Positions 1 to 9,103 of a DNA stretch of 64,000 nt are shown here, one piece after another. The translations under genes and the position numbers were made by a program. Each line of letters starts with the position of its first letter. Position 1 is the first letter of the stretch. Location: the NCBI RefSeq assembly GCF_004745865.1, contig NZ_SRKZ01000002.1, forward strand, positions 248,001 through 312,000, read 5' to 3'. The notes beneath the pieces were generated by a model. The model did no database searches. It saw only the letters and a list, made by a program, of their open reading frames with translations, and was not told where the DNA came from. Source of the DNA: Hymenobacter wooponensis. GTDB lineage: Bacteria > Bacteroidota > Bacteroidia > Cytophagales > Hymenobacteraceae.

Positions 1-2207
1 TCCTGGTACCGCACTGTGCCGCGTTGTTTGTTCGAGAACAAGGCATCGTTTAGGCTCAGCCGCAACGTAGCCCGCTCATGCAGCAGAGTTTTCTGCAGGC
101 CCAGGTTTAAAGCGCCAAACGCCTTGAAATTGATCAGCCCGTTCACGCCCGCCGTCTGGTAGTAGCCCGAGGCCTCAAACGTCACGCCCTGCGGTAGCTT
201 CACGTTCGATTGGGCGTAGAAGGTGGCTGCCGTCCGCCCGTTCCGGTACGTGCTGCCCAAGTATTGACTCAAGTATTGATTGTAAAACACGTTCACGCCG
301 GCATAGCCTGTCATCAGCTTGCCCAGGTTTAGTGGGAAGTTCAGGGTGGCGCTGTACCGCTCCAAATGATCCAGATTGGCCGACGTAGAGTACACGGCGC
401 TGTCCTGGGTAGCCGTCACTAAACTAATAGCATCCCGCGTGCGGCTGTAGCCCAGCAGAAAGAACGGCTGCTTGTTGTAAGTCAGGGCCAGCTTGTAATT
501 GTTAGTGAACTGCGGCTTCAGGAACGGATTACCGCGCTGGGAGGTGTAGGGGTCCAGGTACAGAATGCTCGGGTTCAGGTCTTGGTAGCTAGGCCTATCG
601 ATGCGCCGGCTGTAGGACAAGTTCAGCGCCACGGTTTTATACACGACTCTGTCAATACTCAGGCTCGGGAACAGCTGCCCGTACTGGCGCGCTACTCGCC
701 GGCCATCGGCTTGCGATACGGCTAGGGTATTCGTCCACTCGCCCCGTAGGCCACCTTGCCAGCCAAAGCCTAAGTGCCGCCCTTCCGCCTGCGCATACCC
801 CGCACGAATGCTTTCCGTGTACCGGAAGTCATCGTAGCGCTCTTGGTTGCCACCCGATAACTGCACAGTACTCGCAATGGTAGCTTGGCTAGCCTTCATG
901 CCCGCCGAAACCTTCAGCCCCTCTCGTACTGGCCAGCGGTAATCCAGCTTCACCGAGTGTAGGCCTATACCCGTTAGCTGATCGTTCTGCAGCCGCTCTT
1001 GCCGGTTCTGCCGTTCGGCTGTCACCTCATTCACCAGCCGCCCATAGCTATCCGACTCATACCGCGAATAATCCACGTCTGCCGTTAGCTCTTGGCCTAG
1101 TGTATCCAGCAGTAGCTTATAGTTCACATTGGCCGCGTAAGAGTCAGTTGCCCGGCGCGTAGTATTCGTCGTCTGTACCCCCGTGCCGTTGTCTGCCACT
1201 GTCTGGTTCTGCCCGTTCACCTGGGTGCGGTTCGTGTAGAGATTCAGCAATAGGCCTACCGTCTGCCGGCGCGAAAGGCTATAATCCACCCCGGCTCGCA
1301 ATGCTTGCACGTTGGCCGTGCGCGGCTGGTAGCTCGACTGCCGGTAGCTCCCCTCGGCTTCAGCAGCCCGCCGCTCCGTGTTCAGCTGCTCGTAGGTCTT
1401 GCGGTACGTAGAGCTATAGTTGCCGAACAGGTTGAGTTGCTTGGTGCGGTGATTTAGATCGAGTGTGCCGCTGCCCTTCCCAAAGCGACCATAGCCAGCA
1501 GCAGCCGTAATGGTGCCATTTGTACCTAAGTCAGCATTTTTCTTCAGGATAATATTGATGATACCCGCATTACCCGCGGCGTCGTGATTAGCATCGGGCT
1601 GGGTCAGTACTTCGATGCGCTCAATGCTGCTGCTCGGAAAATCCTTCAACACGCCCACCACATCGGTGTATTGGGTAGTTCTTCCGTCAATCTGAATTAT
1701 AACGCCCTCACGCCCGGCCAAACTAATCCGGTTGCTCATCACCACTAGGCCCGGCACCTTCTGCAAGGCCTCCAGAGCCGTAGAGCCCGCCGTCAGGCTT
1801 CCCTCTACGTTCACTATCATCATGCCGGCTTGCATCTCCAGCAGCTGCTTACGCCCTACTACCTCCACGCCTTTTAGCTCCTGCGCTGCTGAGCCCAGTA
1901 CAATGTTGGGCACTCGCAATGGCGTATTACCCACCGTAAAAATCTCGCTCCTCCCCTTCCCAAACCCCAACGCCGTTACAGCTACCCGGTACGCTCCTGC
2001 CCGAAGGCCCTTCATAGCATAGGCTCCCTGGTCATCGGCCTGCGCTGCCTGTGCCACTACGGAGTCTGTGGCTGTAAGTAAGGCTATGGAGGCAAAAGGC
2101 ACTGGCCTGCGCTGCGCATCTATAACCTGTCCGCTCACTGAAGCTTGTTGTGCGAAGCTGGTGCCCAGAGCCACTAGCAAAAAAAGGAGAGTAAAGTAAG
2201 CTTTCAT
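1..2207 (-). CDS. TonB-dependent receptor, outer membrane beta-barrel family (3' end outside window)
   Basis: This is an outer-membrane beta-barrel receptor; the substrate is unknown. The start at 2207 gives a clear signal peptide (MKAYFTLLFLLVALGTSFAQ). A carboxypeptidase-regulatory-like fold follows (about residues 22-95, with SGQVIDAQRRPVPFASI). The plug then follows, with the motif VEVVGRKQLLEMQAGMMIVN and later IERIEVLTQPDANHDAAGNAG, typical of the PF14905 type of receptor. The rest is barrel, rich in alternating aromatic and polar residues. The frame stays open to base 1, about 735 codons, and reads LNDALFSNKQRGTVRYQ at the edge, so only the last barrel strands are missing. No partner SusD gene is visible. 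The family is well supported; the ligand cannot be told. Confidence 0.85.
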   Translation of the reverse strand, partial: MKAYFTLLFLLVALGTSFAQQASVSGQVIDAQRRPVPFASIALLTATDSVVAQAAQADDQGAYAMKGLRAGAYRVAVTALGFGKGRSEIFTVGNTPLRVPNIVLGSAAQELKGVEVVGRKQLLEMQAGMMIVNVEGSLTAGSTALEALQKVPGLVVMSNRISLAGREGVIIQIDGRTTQYTDVVGVLKDFPSSSIERIEVLTQPDANHDAAGNAGIINIILKKNADLGTNGTITAAAGYGRFGKGSGTLDLNHRTKQLNLFGNYSSTYRKTYEQLNTERRAAEAEGSYRQSSYQPRTANVQALRAGVDYSLSRRQTVGLLLNLYTNRTQVNGQNQTVADNGTGVQTTNTTRRATDSYAANVNYKLLLDTLGQELTADVDYSRYESDSYGRLVNEVTAERQNRQERLQNDQLTGIGLHSVKLDYRWPVREGLKVSAGMKASQATIASTVQLSGGNQERYDDFRYTESIRAGYAQAEGRHLGFGWQGGLRGEWTNTLAVSQADGRRVARQYGQLFPSLSIDRVVYKTVALNLSYSRRIDRPSYQDLNPSILYLDPYTSQRGNPFLKPQFTNNYKLALTYNKQPFFLLGYSRTRDAISLVTATQDSAVYSTSANLDHLERYSATLNFPLNLGKLMTGYAGVNVFYNQYLSQYLGSTYRNGRTAATFYAQSNVKLPQGVTFEASGYYQTAGVNGLINFKAFGALNLGLQKTLLHERATLRLSLNDALFSNKQRGTVRYQ

Positions 2208-2423
2208 ACCGTCGGGCTTTGAGTGAGAATACATCCAAAACACGCGCTATTCACCTGCTTACCTAGGCCACTTCTTTTATACTCCAGTAGAATCCCGACG
2301 AATTAGGCAAAATAGAGGATGAACCAAGTGCCATAAACATCACTTGTAGCTAGGCCACTTCCAATGTCTGGCTCCCCTTCTCCTTCTTCAGAAAGGGGAC
2401 CGGGGATGAGGCGCCCCGCTAGA

Positions 2424-2460
2424 ATGAAAAAAGGGACGCACCTTGCGGCACGTCCCTTTA
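2424..2460 (-). terminator. Rho-independent terminator after rplQ
   Basis: The 9-bp stem AAAGGGACG/CGTCCCTTT is followed on the minus strand by a run of six T. It lies about 20 bases past the rplQ stop and ends the supercluster. Confidence 0.85.
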
Positions 2461-2481
2461 CAATTTCAGGAGTTGCTAACC

Positions 2482-3054
2482 TTACGAAGCAGCTTCTTCG
2501 TCAGCTTTAGCTTCGTCGCGAGTCTCGCCTTCTTCTACCATAGTGGTAGCAGTGTCAGCAGGAGCAGCGGTTTCAACTACAGCAGCAGGAGCTACAGCTT
2601 CGCCAGCAGGAGCATCAGCCTTCTTCTTACCGCGCGAACGACGGGTAGTAGTAGCTTTAGCTTCAACAGCAGTCTTGCTAGCCAGCAGCGTCTCGTTGAA
2701 GTCTACCAGCTCAATGATGCACATCTCGGCGTTGTCACCCAGACGGTTTTCGCTCAGCTTGATGATGCGGGTATAGCCACCTGGACGGGTACCGATTTTA
2801 GCGGATACCGTACCGAACAGCTCTTTCAAAGTCTCTTTGTTCTCCAGAACCGAGAAAACAAGACGACGCGAGTGCGTAGTGTCGCTCTTAGCTTTGGTCA
2901 GCAGGGGCTCAACGAACTTGCGCAGAGCTTTAGCTTTAGCAACCGTCGTGGTCACGCGCTTGTGCATGATCAGCGAAGAAGCCATGTTAGAAAGCATGGC
3001 ATTGCGGTGCGAGGCCGTACGGCCGAGGTGGTTGATGGTTTTACCGTGACGCAT
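2482..3054 (-). CDS. rplQ: 50S ribosomal protein L17 with long C-terminal extension
   Basis: This is a large-subunit ribosomal protein. The start at 3054 gives the conserved N-terminus [17 protein letters not shown]; an in-frame start 13 codons upstream would add residues unlike the family. The conserved core covers about residues 1-120 ([29 protein letters not shown]). The protein is 190 aa, against about 120-130 in most bacteria. The extra 60-70 residues are Lys/Arg-rich first, then rich in Ala, Thr and Glu and acidic at the end, and are probably disordered. Its own promoter box (3168-3175) and the rpoA terminator upstream suggest it is transcribed separately from rpoA. Confidence 0.95.
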   Translation of the reverse strand: MRHGKTINHLGRTASHRNAMLSNMASSLIMHKRVTTTVAKAKALRKFVEPLLTKAKSDTTHSRRLVFSVLENKETLKELFGTVSAKIGTRPGGYTRIIKLSENRLGDNAEMCIIELVDFNETLLASKTAVEAKATTTRRSRGKKKADAPAGEAVAPAAVVETAAPADTATTMVEEGETRDEAKADEEAAS

Positions 3055-3167
3055 AAAAAGAAATGAAGGTGTGGGCTTGCGAACGACGACCACGGCGGAA
3101 AGCTAGGCCTTCTCATTAGAACCGTCGTCCCTTGGGCTCACTGGTTAAGAGTGTGAAATTGGGAGTG

Positions 3168-3175
3168 CAAAGGTA
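3168..3175 (-). promoter_or_regulatory. Putative rplQ promoter (-7 box TACCTTTG)
   Basis: There is an exact match to the Bacteroidota -7 consensus TAnnTTTG, placed just after the rpoA terminator and about 115 bases before the rplQ start. No TTTG at the expected -33 distance is obvious. Confidence 0.6.
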
Positions 3176-3195
3176 CTCAATACCTTGACACAAAA

Positions 3196-3248
3196 AAGGG
3201 GCTGAGATGAAATAGTGTCCTAGGCCACTTCTTCATTCTCAGCCCCTT
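3196..3248 (-). terminator. Rho-independent terminator after rpoA
   Basis: The stem AAGGGGCTGAGA/TCTCAGCCCCTT closes a loop of about 30 bases and is followed by six T on the minus strand. The loop carries one copy of the TAGGCCACTTC intergenic repeat. Confidence 0.8.
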
Positions 3249-3262
3249 CTTGAAACGAGATA

Positions 3263-4252
3263 CTATTCTTCGTCGAGCTTGTACTTGCCCAGATCCATCC
3301 CGAAGGTCAGACCCTTTTCCTCTACGAGGTTTTCCAGCTCGGTCAGCGACTTCTTACCGAAGTTGCGGAACTTCATCATGTCAGCCATGTCCAGCTGCAC
3401 CAGGTCACCGAGGGTTTTGATGTCGGCAGCCTTGAGGCAGTTGTAAGCGCGCACGCTCAGGTCCATATCCGCCAGCGGCGTCTTCAGAACCTTACGCATG
3501 TGCAGCGTTTCTTCATCCACGGTCTCTTCCTCTTCGGCCTTAGCCGTTTCGAAGGTCATGGTGCTGTCCGAGAACAGCATGAAGTGCTGAATGAGAATGT
3601 TGGCGGCACCTTTCAGTGCATCCTCCGGGTGAATAGAACCATCCGTGTGAATCTCAATGAGGAGCTTCTCATAGTCGGTTTTCTGTTCTACGCGGGTGTT
3701 TTCGATGCTGTACTTCACGTTTTTGATAGGCGTGAAGATGGCATCGATGGCAATCTGACCGAACACTTGGTCAGCAGGCTTATTCTCCTCTGCAGGAACG
3801 TAGCCACGGCCTTTCTGAATCGTGAATTCAAACTCCAGTTCGGTTGCTGGGTCCACGTTGCAAATCACCAGGTCCGGGTTCAGCACCTGGAAACCGTTGG
3901 TGAATTTGTTGATGTCACCCGCCGTGAACGTATCCTGGCCCTTTACACGAACCGTGATTTTGTCCTCAATAGCGTCGCTAACCTTTTTGAAGCGAACCTG
4001 CTTCAGGTTCAGGATGATTTCGGACATATCCTCAATCACCCCTTCGATGGTCATGAACTCATGCAGAACGCTGCTGGTGCGAACCGACGTAATGGCGTAG
4101 CCCTCCAGCGACGACAGCAGGATGCGGCGCAAAGCGTTGCCGATCGTGACGCCGTAGCCTTTCTCCAGCGGTTTAAATTCAAACGTTCCGTAGAAGTCGT
4201 CAGATTTCTCCATCACGACCTTCTCCGGCATTTGAAAAGCTAAGATTGACAT
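3263..4252 (-). CDS. rpoA: DNA-directed RNA polymerase subunit alpha
   Basis: This subunit nucleates assembly of RNA polymerase (alpha dimer, then beta and beta') and contacts upstream promoter DNA. At 329 aa it has the usual length. The N-terminal domain has [20 protein letters not shown] (dimerisation) and a contact region near residue 180. The C-terminal domain (about 250-325) has the helix-hairpin-helix pattern [20 protein letters not shown] and KNFGKKSL-like [12 protein letters not shown]. It follows rpsD after a terminator and a long leader hairpin, and is followed by a terminator, so it is probably largely monocistronic. Confidence 0.97.
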   Translation of the reverse strand: MSILAFQMPEKVVMEKSDDFYGTFEFKPLEKGYGVTIGNALRRILLSSLEGYAITSVRTSSVLHEFMTIEGVIEDMSEIILNLKQVRFKKVSDAIEDKITVRVKGQDTFTAGDINKFTNGFQVLNPDLVICNVDPATELEFEFTIQKGRGYVPAEENKPADQVFGQIAIDAIFTPIKNVKYSIENTRVEQKTDYEKLLIEIHTDGSIHPEDALKGAANILIQHFMLFSDSTMTFETAKAEEEETVDEETLHMRKVLKTPLADMDLSVRAYNCLKAADIKTLGDLVQLDMADMMKFRNFGKKSLTELENLVEEKGLTFGMDLGKYKLDEE

Positions 4253-4278
4253 AAGTGGGGCGGTTTGAAGTAGTGAAT

Positions 4279-4328
4279 AGCAGGTAGTAAGAATGCGACT
4301 AAGCTAGCCTAATTCCTTACTACCTGCT
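4279..4328 (-). promoter_or_regulatory. Leader hairpin upstream of rpoA
   Basis: A perfect 13-bp stem (AGCAGGTAGTAAG/CTTACTACCTGCT) with a 24-base loop lies 27 bases before the rpoA start codon and after the rpsD terminator. It has no T tail, so a 5' leader structure is more likely than a terminator. A role in autoregulation is inference. Confidence 0.45.
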
Positions 4329-4371
4329 ACCCAAATCCATTTATAACAAAGGAAAAGTCGAAGCAGGAAAA

Positions 4372-4391
4372 CGGCCCAGACTCCTGGGCCG
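4372..4391 (-). terminator. Terminator hairpin after rpsD
   Basis: The 8-bp perfect stem CGGCCCAG/CTGGGCCG with a 4-base loop is followed by four T on the minus strand, 10 bases beyond the rpsD stop. Confidence 0.7.
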
Positions 4392-4400
4392 CTTTCGTTA

Positions 4401-5006
4401 TTACTTCGAGTAAAGCTCGACGATGAGCTGCTCCGTGATTTTCTCCGGAATCAGGTCACGCGAGGGGGCGTTCAGGAACTTGCCCACCATTTCTTTGCCG
4501 TCCCACTCCAGCCACGAGAAAGCGCGTGCATTGCGGGCGCTCAAGCTCGTAGTGATGGCCTCCAGCGACTTCGACTTCTCGCGAACGGCAACAACGTCAC
4601 CAGCGCGGAGTTTGTACGAAGCAATGTTTACAACTTCACCGTTTACAGTGATGTGCTTATGCAGAACCAGCTGACGAGCAGCACGGCGCGTAGGAGCAAT
4701 GCCCAAACGATAAACCGTGTTGTCCAGACGAGCTTCCAGCAGAGCCAGCAGGTTGTCGCCGGTGATGCCGGGCATGGTAGCAGCTTTGTGGAACAGGTTC
4801 TCAAACTGCTTCTCTAGTACACCGTACATGTACTTCACTTTCTGCTTCTCCATCAGCTGGACAGCGTACTCGCTTTGCTTCTTACGACGACCACGGCCGT
4901 GCTGGCCGGGAGGATATGCTTTTTTGGTGAGTGCCTTGCTTGGGCCGAAGATCGGCTCATTGAAGCGACGGGCAATCTTGGTTTTAGGACCAGTATAACG
5001 TGCCAT
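4401..5006 (-). CDS. rpsD: 30S ribosomal protein S4
   Basis: This primary 16S rRNA-binding protein, with S3 and S5, lines the mRNA entry site. At 201 aa it has the normal length. The N-terminus [15 protein letters not shown] and the S4 RNA-binding domain ([20 protein letters not shown], then [22 protein letters not shown]) are clear. It contains no cysteine, so it is the zinc-free form. It lies 125 bases after rpsK and ends at a hairpin terminator. Confidence 0.97.
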   Translation of the reverse strand: MARYTGPKTKIARRFNEPIFGPSKALTKKAYPPGQHGRGRRKKQSEYAVQLMEKQKVKYMYGVLEKQFENLFHKAATMPGITGDNLLALLEARLDNTVYRLGIAPTRRAARQLVLHKHITVNGEVVNIASYKLRAGDVVAVREKSKSLEAITTSLSARNARAFSWLEWDGKEMVGKFLNAPSRDLIPEKITEQLIVELYSK

Positions 5007-5131
5007 TTCGGGGTTGTTGAGTGATGTGGGGGTTGAACCGCGCGTGTCGGGCTCCGGAGGCGCACCTTGCAGGGGAGTAAAGGCGCATCAGAAACCCGAC
5101 ACCGGTGGCCTAAAAAGGCCTGTTCAATAAA

Positions 5132-5524
5132 CTAAACGCGACGACGTTTGGGGGGACGGCAGCCATTGTGGGGCAGCGGCGTCACGTCCTTAATGGTCGT
5201 TACCTCAATACCCACGTTACCCAGCGTACGAATAGCCGACTCACGGCCAGCGCCCGGACCCTTCACGAACACTTCAGCTTTGCGCATGCCCAGGTCATGA
5301 GCTACTTTGCCGCAGTCCGTAGCAGCCATCTGAGCTGCGTAGGGGGTGTTCTTCTTAGAACCCCGGAAACCCATCTTACCAGCCGAAGCCCAAGAAATTA
5401 CTTGGCCATTGTTGTTGGTGATGGAAATGATGATGTTGTTGAACGAGGCCTTGATGTGAACCTGGCCTACTGGCTCAACAACGACAACGCGCTTCTTGGC
5501 TTTGTCTTTTCTCTTTTGTGCCAT
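5132..5524 (-). CDS. rpsK: 30S ribosomal protein S11
   Basis: This platform protein of the small subunit contacts 16S rRNA near the mRNA exit. At 130 aa it has the usual length. The core [33 protein letters not shown] and the ending [15 protein letters not shown] are typical of the family. It follows rpsM with about 80 bases between them. Confidence 0.97.
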   Translation of the reverse strand: MAQKRKDKAKKRVVVVEPVGQVHIKASFNNIIISITNNNGQVISWASAGKMGFRGSKKNTPYAAQMAATDCGKVAHDLGMRKAEVFVKGPGAGRESAIRTLGNVGIEVTTIKDVTPLPHNGCRPPKRRRV

Positions 5525-5603
5525 TTGGTTATCGCAAAAATCTGCGGGAGGTGTTGAAGTGTGCTCCCAACAACGGAAGCTACACTTCGATTCCCACTAC
5601 GGT

Positions 5604-5981
5604 TTATTTAGTAGCCTTCTTCTTGCCAGCAACGGTCTTACGCTTGCCCTTACGGGTACGCGAGTTGTTCTTGGTACGCTGACCACGAACTGGCAGACCT
5701 TTGCGGTGACGCAGACCCCGGTAGCAACCGATGTCCATCAGGCGCTTAATGTTCAGCTGCACTTCTGAGCGCAGCACACCTTCGGTCTTAAACTCGGCGG
5801 CAATCACGCCGCGGATTTCGCCAGCCTCTGCTTCAGTCCAATCTTTCACCTTCTTGTTCAGGTCAACGCCTGCTTTGGTGAGGATTTGCTGGGCAGAAGG
5901 ACGGCCAATGCCGAAAATGTAGGTCAGCGCGATTTCACCGCGCTTGTTGTCTGGGATATCTACCCCTGCAATACGAGCCAT
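5604..5981 (-). CDS. rpsM: 30S ribosomal protein S13
   Basis: This protein sits in the head of the small subunit, bridges to the large subunit and contacts P-site tRNA through its basic tail. At 125 aa it has the usual length. [21 protein letters not shown] and the helix-turn-helix region [20 protein letters not shown] are diagnostic, followed by a Lys-rich tail. It lies 26 bases downstream of rpmJ in the same unit. Confidence 0.97.
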   Translation of the reverse strand: MARIAGVDIPDNKRGEIALTYIFGIGRPSAQQILTKAGVDLNKKVKDWTEAEAGEIRGVIAAEFKTEGVLRSEVQLNIKRLMDIGCYRGLRHRKGLPVRGQRTKNNSRTRKGKRKTVAGKKKATK

Positions 5982-6007
5982 GTGCTTTTTTAAAAAGTCT
6001 GGTGCTA

Positions 6008-6124
6008 CTACCCCTGACGCTGTTTGTAGCGGGGGTTCTTTTTGTTGATGACGTAAAGCTTGCCGTTGCGGCGAACTAGCTTACAGTCAACGCTACGCTT
6101 CTTAACGGAGGTTTTGACTTTCAT
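6008..6124 (-). CDS. rpmJ: 50S ribosomal protein L36 (zinc-independent form)
   Basis: This is a 38-residue protein starting [20 protein letters not shown] and ending [12 protein letters not shown]. It lies between infA and rpsM, its usual place. Only one cysteine is present, so the CxxC...CxxxxH zinc ribbon is absent and this is the C-minus form. Together with the cysteine-free S14 and S4 here, it points to ribosomal proteins that do not need zinc. The start and the TAG stop were read directly from the sequence. Confidence 0.93.
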   Translation of the reverse strand: MKVKTSVKKRSVDCKLVRRNGKLYVINKKNPRYKQRQG

Positions 6125-6133
6125 GTCGTCAGA

Positions 6134-6352
6134 TTATTTGTAACGGTACACAATTCGACCCTTCGACAAATCGTAGGGCGACATTTCGAGCTTAACCTTA
6201 TCTCCCGGCAGAATTTTAATGTAGTGCATCCGCATCTTACCCGAAATGTGGGCAATCAGCTGGTGACCATTTTCCAGTTCCACTCGGAACATGGCATTGG
6301 AAAGGGCTTCCAGGATGACACCGTCCTGCTCAATGGAAGTTTGTTTGGCCAT
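6134..6352 (-). CDS. infA: Translation initiation factor IF-1
   Basis: This 72-aa OB-fold protein binds the A site of the 30S subunit during initiation. [20 protein letters not shown], the RNA-binding [19 protein letters not shown] and the end KGRIVYRYK are family hallmarks. It starts four bases after the map stop codon, so the two are likely coupled. Confidence 0.97.
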   Translation of the reverse strand: MAKQTSIEQDGVILEALSNAMFRVELENGHQLIAHISGKMRMHYIKILPGDKVKLEMSPYDLSKGRIVYRYK

Positions 6353-6356
6353 AAGG

Positions 6357-7127
6357 CTACTGTAAGGCTTTTTCTATGTATTCGAAGGAGGTTAATATTT
6401 CCGCCTTGTCTTTGCGAACAACAACTGTGTGTTCAAAGTGCGCCGAAGGCTTTAGGTCTTTGGTCCGGATAGTCCAGCCATCCTTTTCCTGTACCACGCT
6501 TTTAGTGCCTAGATTTACCATGGGCTCAATGGCAAGCGTCAGCCCGGTTTGCAGCTTCAGTCCCGCTCCACGTTTGCCGTAGTTAGGTACTTCAGGCCGC
6601 TCGTGCAGCTTCTTACCAATTCCGTGGCCGACTAGTTCCCTTACCACTCCGTAACCCTGCTTTTCAACGTGGTTCTGGATAGCAAAGCTGATGTCGCCCA
6701 TCCGGTTACCAGCCACTGCCTGTTCAATACCCAGGTACAGCGACTTTTTGGTTTCCTCCAGTAACTTAAGCACCTCTGGTGCCACTTCCCCTACTGGGTA
6801 AGTGTAAGCGCTATCTGAATGATAGCCGTTAAGCAAGACGCCTGCGTCTACCGAGATAACATCTCCACTCTTTAAAGTGTAGTCTCCCGGAAAACCATGC
6901 ACAACTACTGAGTTAGGAGAAATGCACAGGCTATATTCAAACCCATTGTACCCTTTGAAGGAAGGCTGCCCACCGTGGTCCCGGATAAACTCCTCCGCGC
7001 GCTGGTCTAGCTCTCGCGTCGTAATTCCCTCCCGAATCATGCCAGCTACCTCTCCGTGGGCTTGGGCTAGCACTTTCGCACTAGCCCGCATGAGCTCAAT
7101 TTCTTCCTCTGTCTTATAAACAATCAT
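6357..7127 (-). CDS. map: Type I methionine aminopeptidase
   Basis: This enzyme removes the initiator methionine from nascent proteins. At 256 aa it is a single-domain type I enzyme. The five metal ligands are visible: Asp in [16 protein letters not shown] (two Asp), His in GHGIG, Glu in IEPM and Glu in FEHTV. It lies between secY and infA, the standard place in this operon. Confidence 0.96.
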   Translation of the reverse strand: MIVYKTEEEIELMRASAKVLAQAHGEVAGMIREGITTRELDQRAEEFIRDHGGQPSFKGYNGFEYSLCISPNSVVVHGFPGDYTLKSGDVISVDAGVLLNGYHSDSAYTYPVGEVAPEVLKLLEETKKSLYLGIEQAVAGNRMGDISFAIQNHVEKQGYGVVRELVGHGIGKKLHERPEVPNYGKRGAGLKLQTGLTLAIEPMVNLGTKSVVQEKDGWTIRTKDLKPSAHFEHTVVVRKDKAEILTSFEYIEKALQ

Positions 7128-7131
7128 GTTG

Positions 7132-8451
7132 CTAAGAAGCCAGGGCGATATTCTGTGAGCGGCCCCGCACTTTACCTGACTTCATCATGCCATCGTAGTG
7201 GCGCATGAGCAGGTAGCTCTTCACCTGATTCATAGTGTCTAGTACCACACCCACCATAATGATGAGAGAAGTACCACCATAGAACTGAGCAAATGGACGA
7301 GTAACACCCGCTACTGTAGCCAACGAAGGCAAGATAGCAATAGCTGCCAGTGCTACAGCACCAGGCAGAGTGATGCGAGTAAGCACTTCATCAATGTATT
7401 CCGAAGTATCACGTCCTGGTTTTACCCCAGGGATGAAACCACCACTGCGCTTTAGGTCGTCCGCAATCTGATTGGGGTTAACACTAATAGCAGTGTAGAA
7501 ATACGTGAAGATGATAATGAGCAAACCGAACACTAGGTTGTATACCCAGTGGTTGGGCTGGAACCATGTACCAATAAGACCAGCAGTCTCACTGTCTTTG
7601 TTCCAAGCAGATGCTGCAATAGCAGGCACGAACATCAGCGACTGAGCGAAGATGATAGGCATTACGCCGGCAGCATTCACTTTCATCGGGATGTACTGGC
7701 GCTGCGAGCTTAGCTGCGCAGCACCACCTACCTGCTTAGCGTATTGCACCGGTATCTGGCGCACCGCTTGAGTCAGGATAATAACGGCCATTACAACTAA
7801 GAACAGCACGGCCAGCTCAATCAGGAAGATCAGCGAGCCACGCATGGTGCGAGCAGTTGCTTCACCAATCAGGGCACCGGGCAGACGAGATACAATCCCG
7901 ATCATGATGATCATGGATATACCGTTTCCGATACCTTTATCAGTTATTTTTTCTCCTAGCCACATGCAAAACAATGTCCCAGCCGTAATAATTAGGGCTG
8001 TGGATATCGTGAAGAATGGACCAGGGTTGGTAATTGCCTCCGCATTGATCGTAGCAATAAATCCAATGGATTGTAGGGCTACAATCGGGATGGTTAGAAC
8101 CCGAGTGTATTGGTTGATCTTCTTGCGACCTGACTCACCTTCCTTCTGTAGTTTCTGGAAGTAAGGCACCGCAATCGTGAGCAGTTGCAGCACGATTGAG
8201 GCTGAGATATATGGCATAATGCCCAGCGCGAATACCGAAGCATGGCTGAAAGCACCACCAAGAAGCGTATCTAGGATACCTAGTACTCCGCCAGTAGTAG
8301 CCTTCAGTCGATTCGGATCCACTCCGGGCAGCACCACGTAAGAACCCAGCCGATAGATGGCAATGAAGAAAAGCGTATTGAAGATCCGCATACGCAGATC
8401 TTCAATCGCAAAAATGTTCTTAATCGTGGTGATGAACTTGTTCATTGCCAA
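7132..8451 (-). CDS. secY: Preprotein translocase subunit SecY
   Basis: This is the channel subunit of the Sec translocon in the inner membrane. At 439 aa it has ten hydrophobic segments in the usual spacing and the conserved motifs LLGGAFSHASVFALGIMPYI, NGISMIIMIGI and PVQYAKQVGG. Its other partner, secE, lies at the far end of the cluster. It starts 6 bases after rplO; a second Met two codons in is an equally possible start. Confidence 0.97.
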   Translation of the reverse strand: MAMNKFITTIKNIFAIEDLRMRIFNTLFFIAIYRLGSYVVLPGVDPNRLKATTGGVLGILDTLLGGAFSHASVFALGIMPYISASIVLQLLTIAVPYFQKLQKEGESGRKKINQYTRVLTIPIVALQSIGFIATINAEAITNPGPFFTISTALIITAGTLFCMWLGEKITDKGIGNGISMIIMIGIVSRLPGALIGEATARTMRGSLIFLIELAVLFLVVMAVIILTQAVRQIPVQYAKQVGGAAQLSSQRQYIPMKVNAAGVMPIIFAQSLMFVPAIAASAWNKDSETAGLIGTWFQPNHWVYNLVFGLLIIIFTYFYTAISVNPNQIADDLKRSGGFIPGVKPGRDTSEYIDEVLTRITLPGAVALAAIAILPSLATVAGVTRPFAQFYGGTSLIIMVGVVLDTMNQVKSYLLMRHYDGMMKSGKVRGRSQNIALAS

Positions 8452-8457
8452 TCAGGC

Positions 8458-8904
8458 TTAAAGCGTCACAGCTTTACCACCTGCTTTCTCAATAGCTTCA
8501 ACAGCTGACTTAGAGAAAGCATGGGCATGTACTTCCAGAGCCTTGGTGATTTCACCACGACCTAGAACTTTGATCTTGGCATTCTTAGAAGCCAGACCAG
8601 CATTTACAAAGAAGTCTTTGTCAAGCGTAGTGGTGCTACCGTTTTCAGTCAGAGCAGCCAATACGTCCAAGTTAACAGCTTTGTATTCGACGCGGTTAAT
8701 GTTGGTAAAACCAAACTTAGGTATGCGACGCTGGAGTGGCATTTGACCACCTTCGAAGCCCGACTTCTTGGAGTAACCCGAACGGGACTTGGCACCTTTG
8801 TGACCGCGCGTGGATGTGCCACCACGGCCGGAACCCGTACCACGACCTACGCGCTTCTCATTGCGGGTAGAGCCAACGGCGGGTTTGAGATTGCTGAGAT
8901 TCAT
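8458..8904 (-). CDS. rplO: 50S ribosomal protein L15
   Basis: This late-assembly protein of the large subunit binds 23S rRNA. At 148 aa it has the usual length. The Gly/Arg-rich N-terminal arm ([22 protein letters not shown]) and the [18 protein letters not shown] motif are diagnostic. It lies between rpmD and secY, as in the classical spc operon. Confidence 0.97.
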   Translation of the reverse strand: MNLSNLKPAVGSTRNEKRVGRGTGSGRGGTSTRGHKGAKSRSGYSKKSGFEGGQMPLQRRIPKFGFTNINRVEYKAVNLDVLAALTENGSTTTLDKDFFVNAGLASKNAKIKVLGRGEITKALEVHAHAFSKSAVEAIEKAGGKAVTL

Positions 8905-8917
8905 TTTCGGGAGATTC

Positions 8918-9097
8918 CTAAAGTTCGGTTACTTCCAACAGGTGCTTCACGGCGTTAACCATACCAGCAACCTGGGGCGTGTTTTCCACTTCCTTGGTGC
9001 TGCCGATTTTGCCTAGGCCTAGGGCCTTGATAGTGCGCTTCTGACGCTCGGGGCGGTCAATAACGCTCTTTACGAGTTTAATTTGGATCTGCGCCAT
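8918..9097 (-). CDS. rpmD: 50S ribosomal protein L30
   Basis: This 59-aa protein begins [20 protein letters not shown] and continues [16 protein letters not shown], the standard ferredoxin-like L30 fold. It was found by direct reading between rpsE and rplO; start and TAG stop are in frame and 13 bases separate it from rplO. It is 6 bases downstream of rpsE, so it is co-translated with it. Confidence 0.94.
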   Translation of the reverse strand: MAQIQIKLVKSVIDRPERQKRTIKALGLGKIGSTKEVENTPQVAGMVNAVKHLLEVTEL

Positions 9098-9103
9098 CTG
9101 CTC

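Noticed and set aside
3500..4243. Long plus-strand open frames opposite rpoA and many other ribosomal genes (for example 3500-4243, 19831-21063, 24680-26050)
   Set aside because: They lie antisense to highly conserved genes, their translations resemble no protein and they follow from the codon composition of the opposite strand.
5100..5125. Small inverted repeat GGCC-TAAAAA-GGCC between rpsD and rpsK
   Set aside because: The stem is only about four to five bases and includes the frequent TAGGCC-type motif, so it is too weak to call a terminator.
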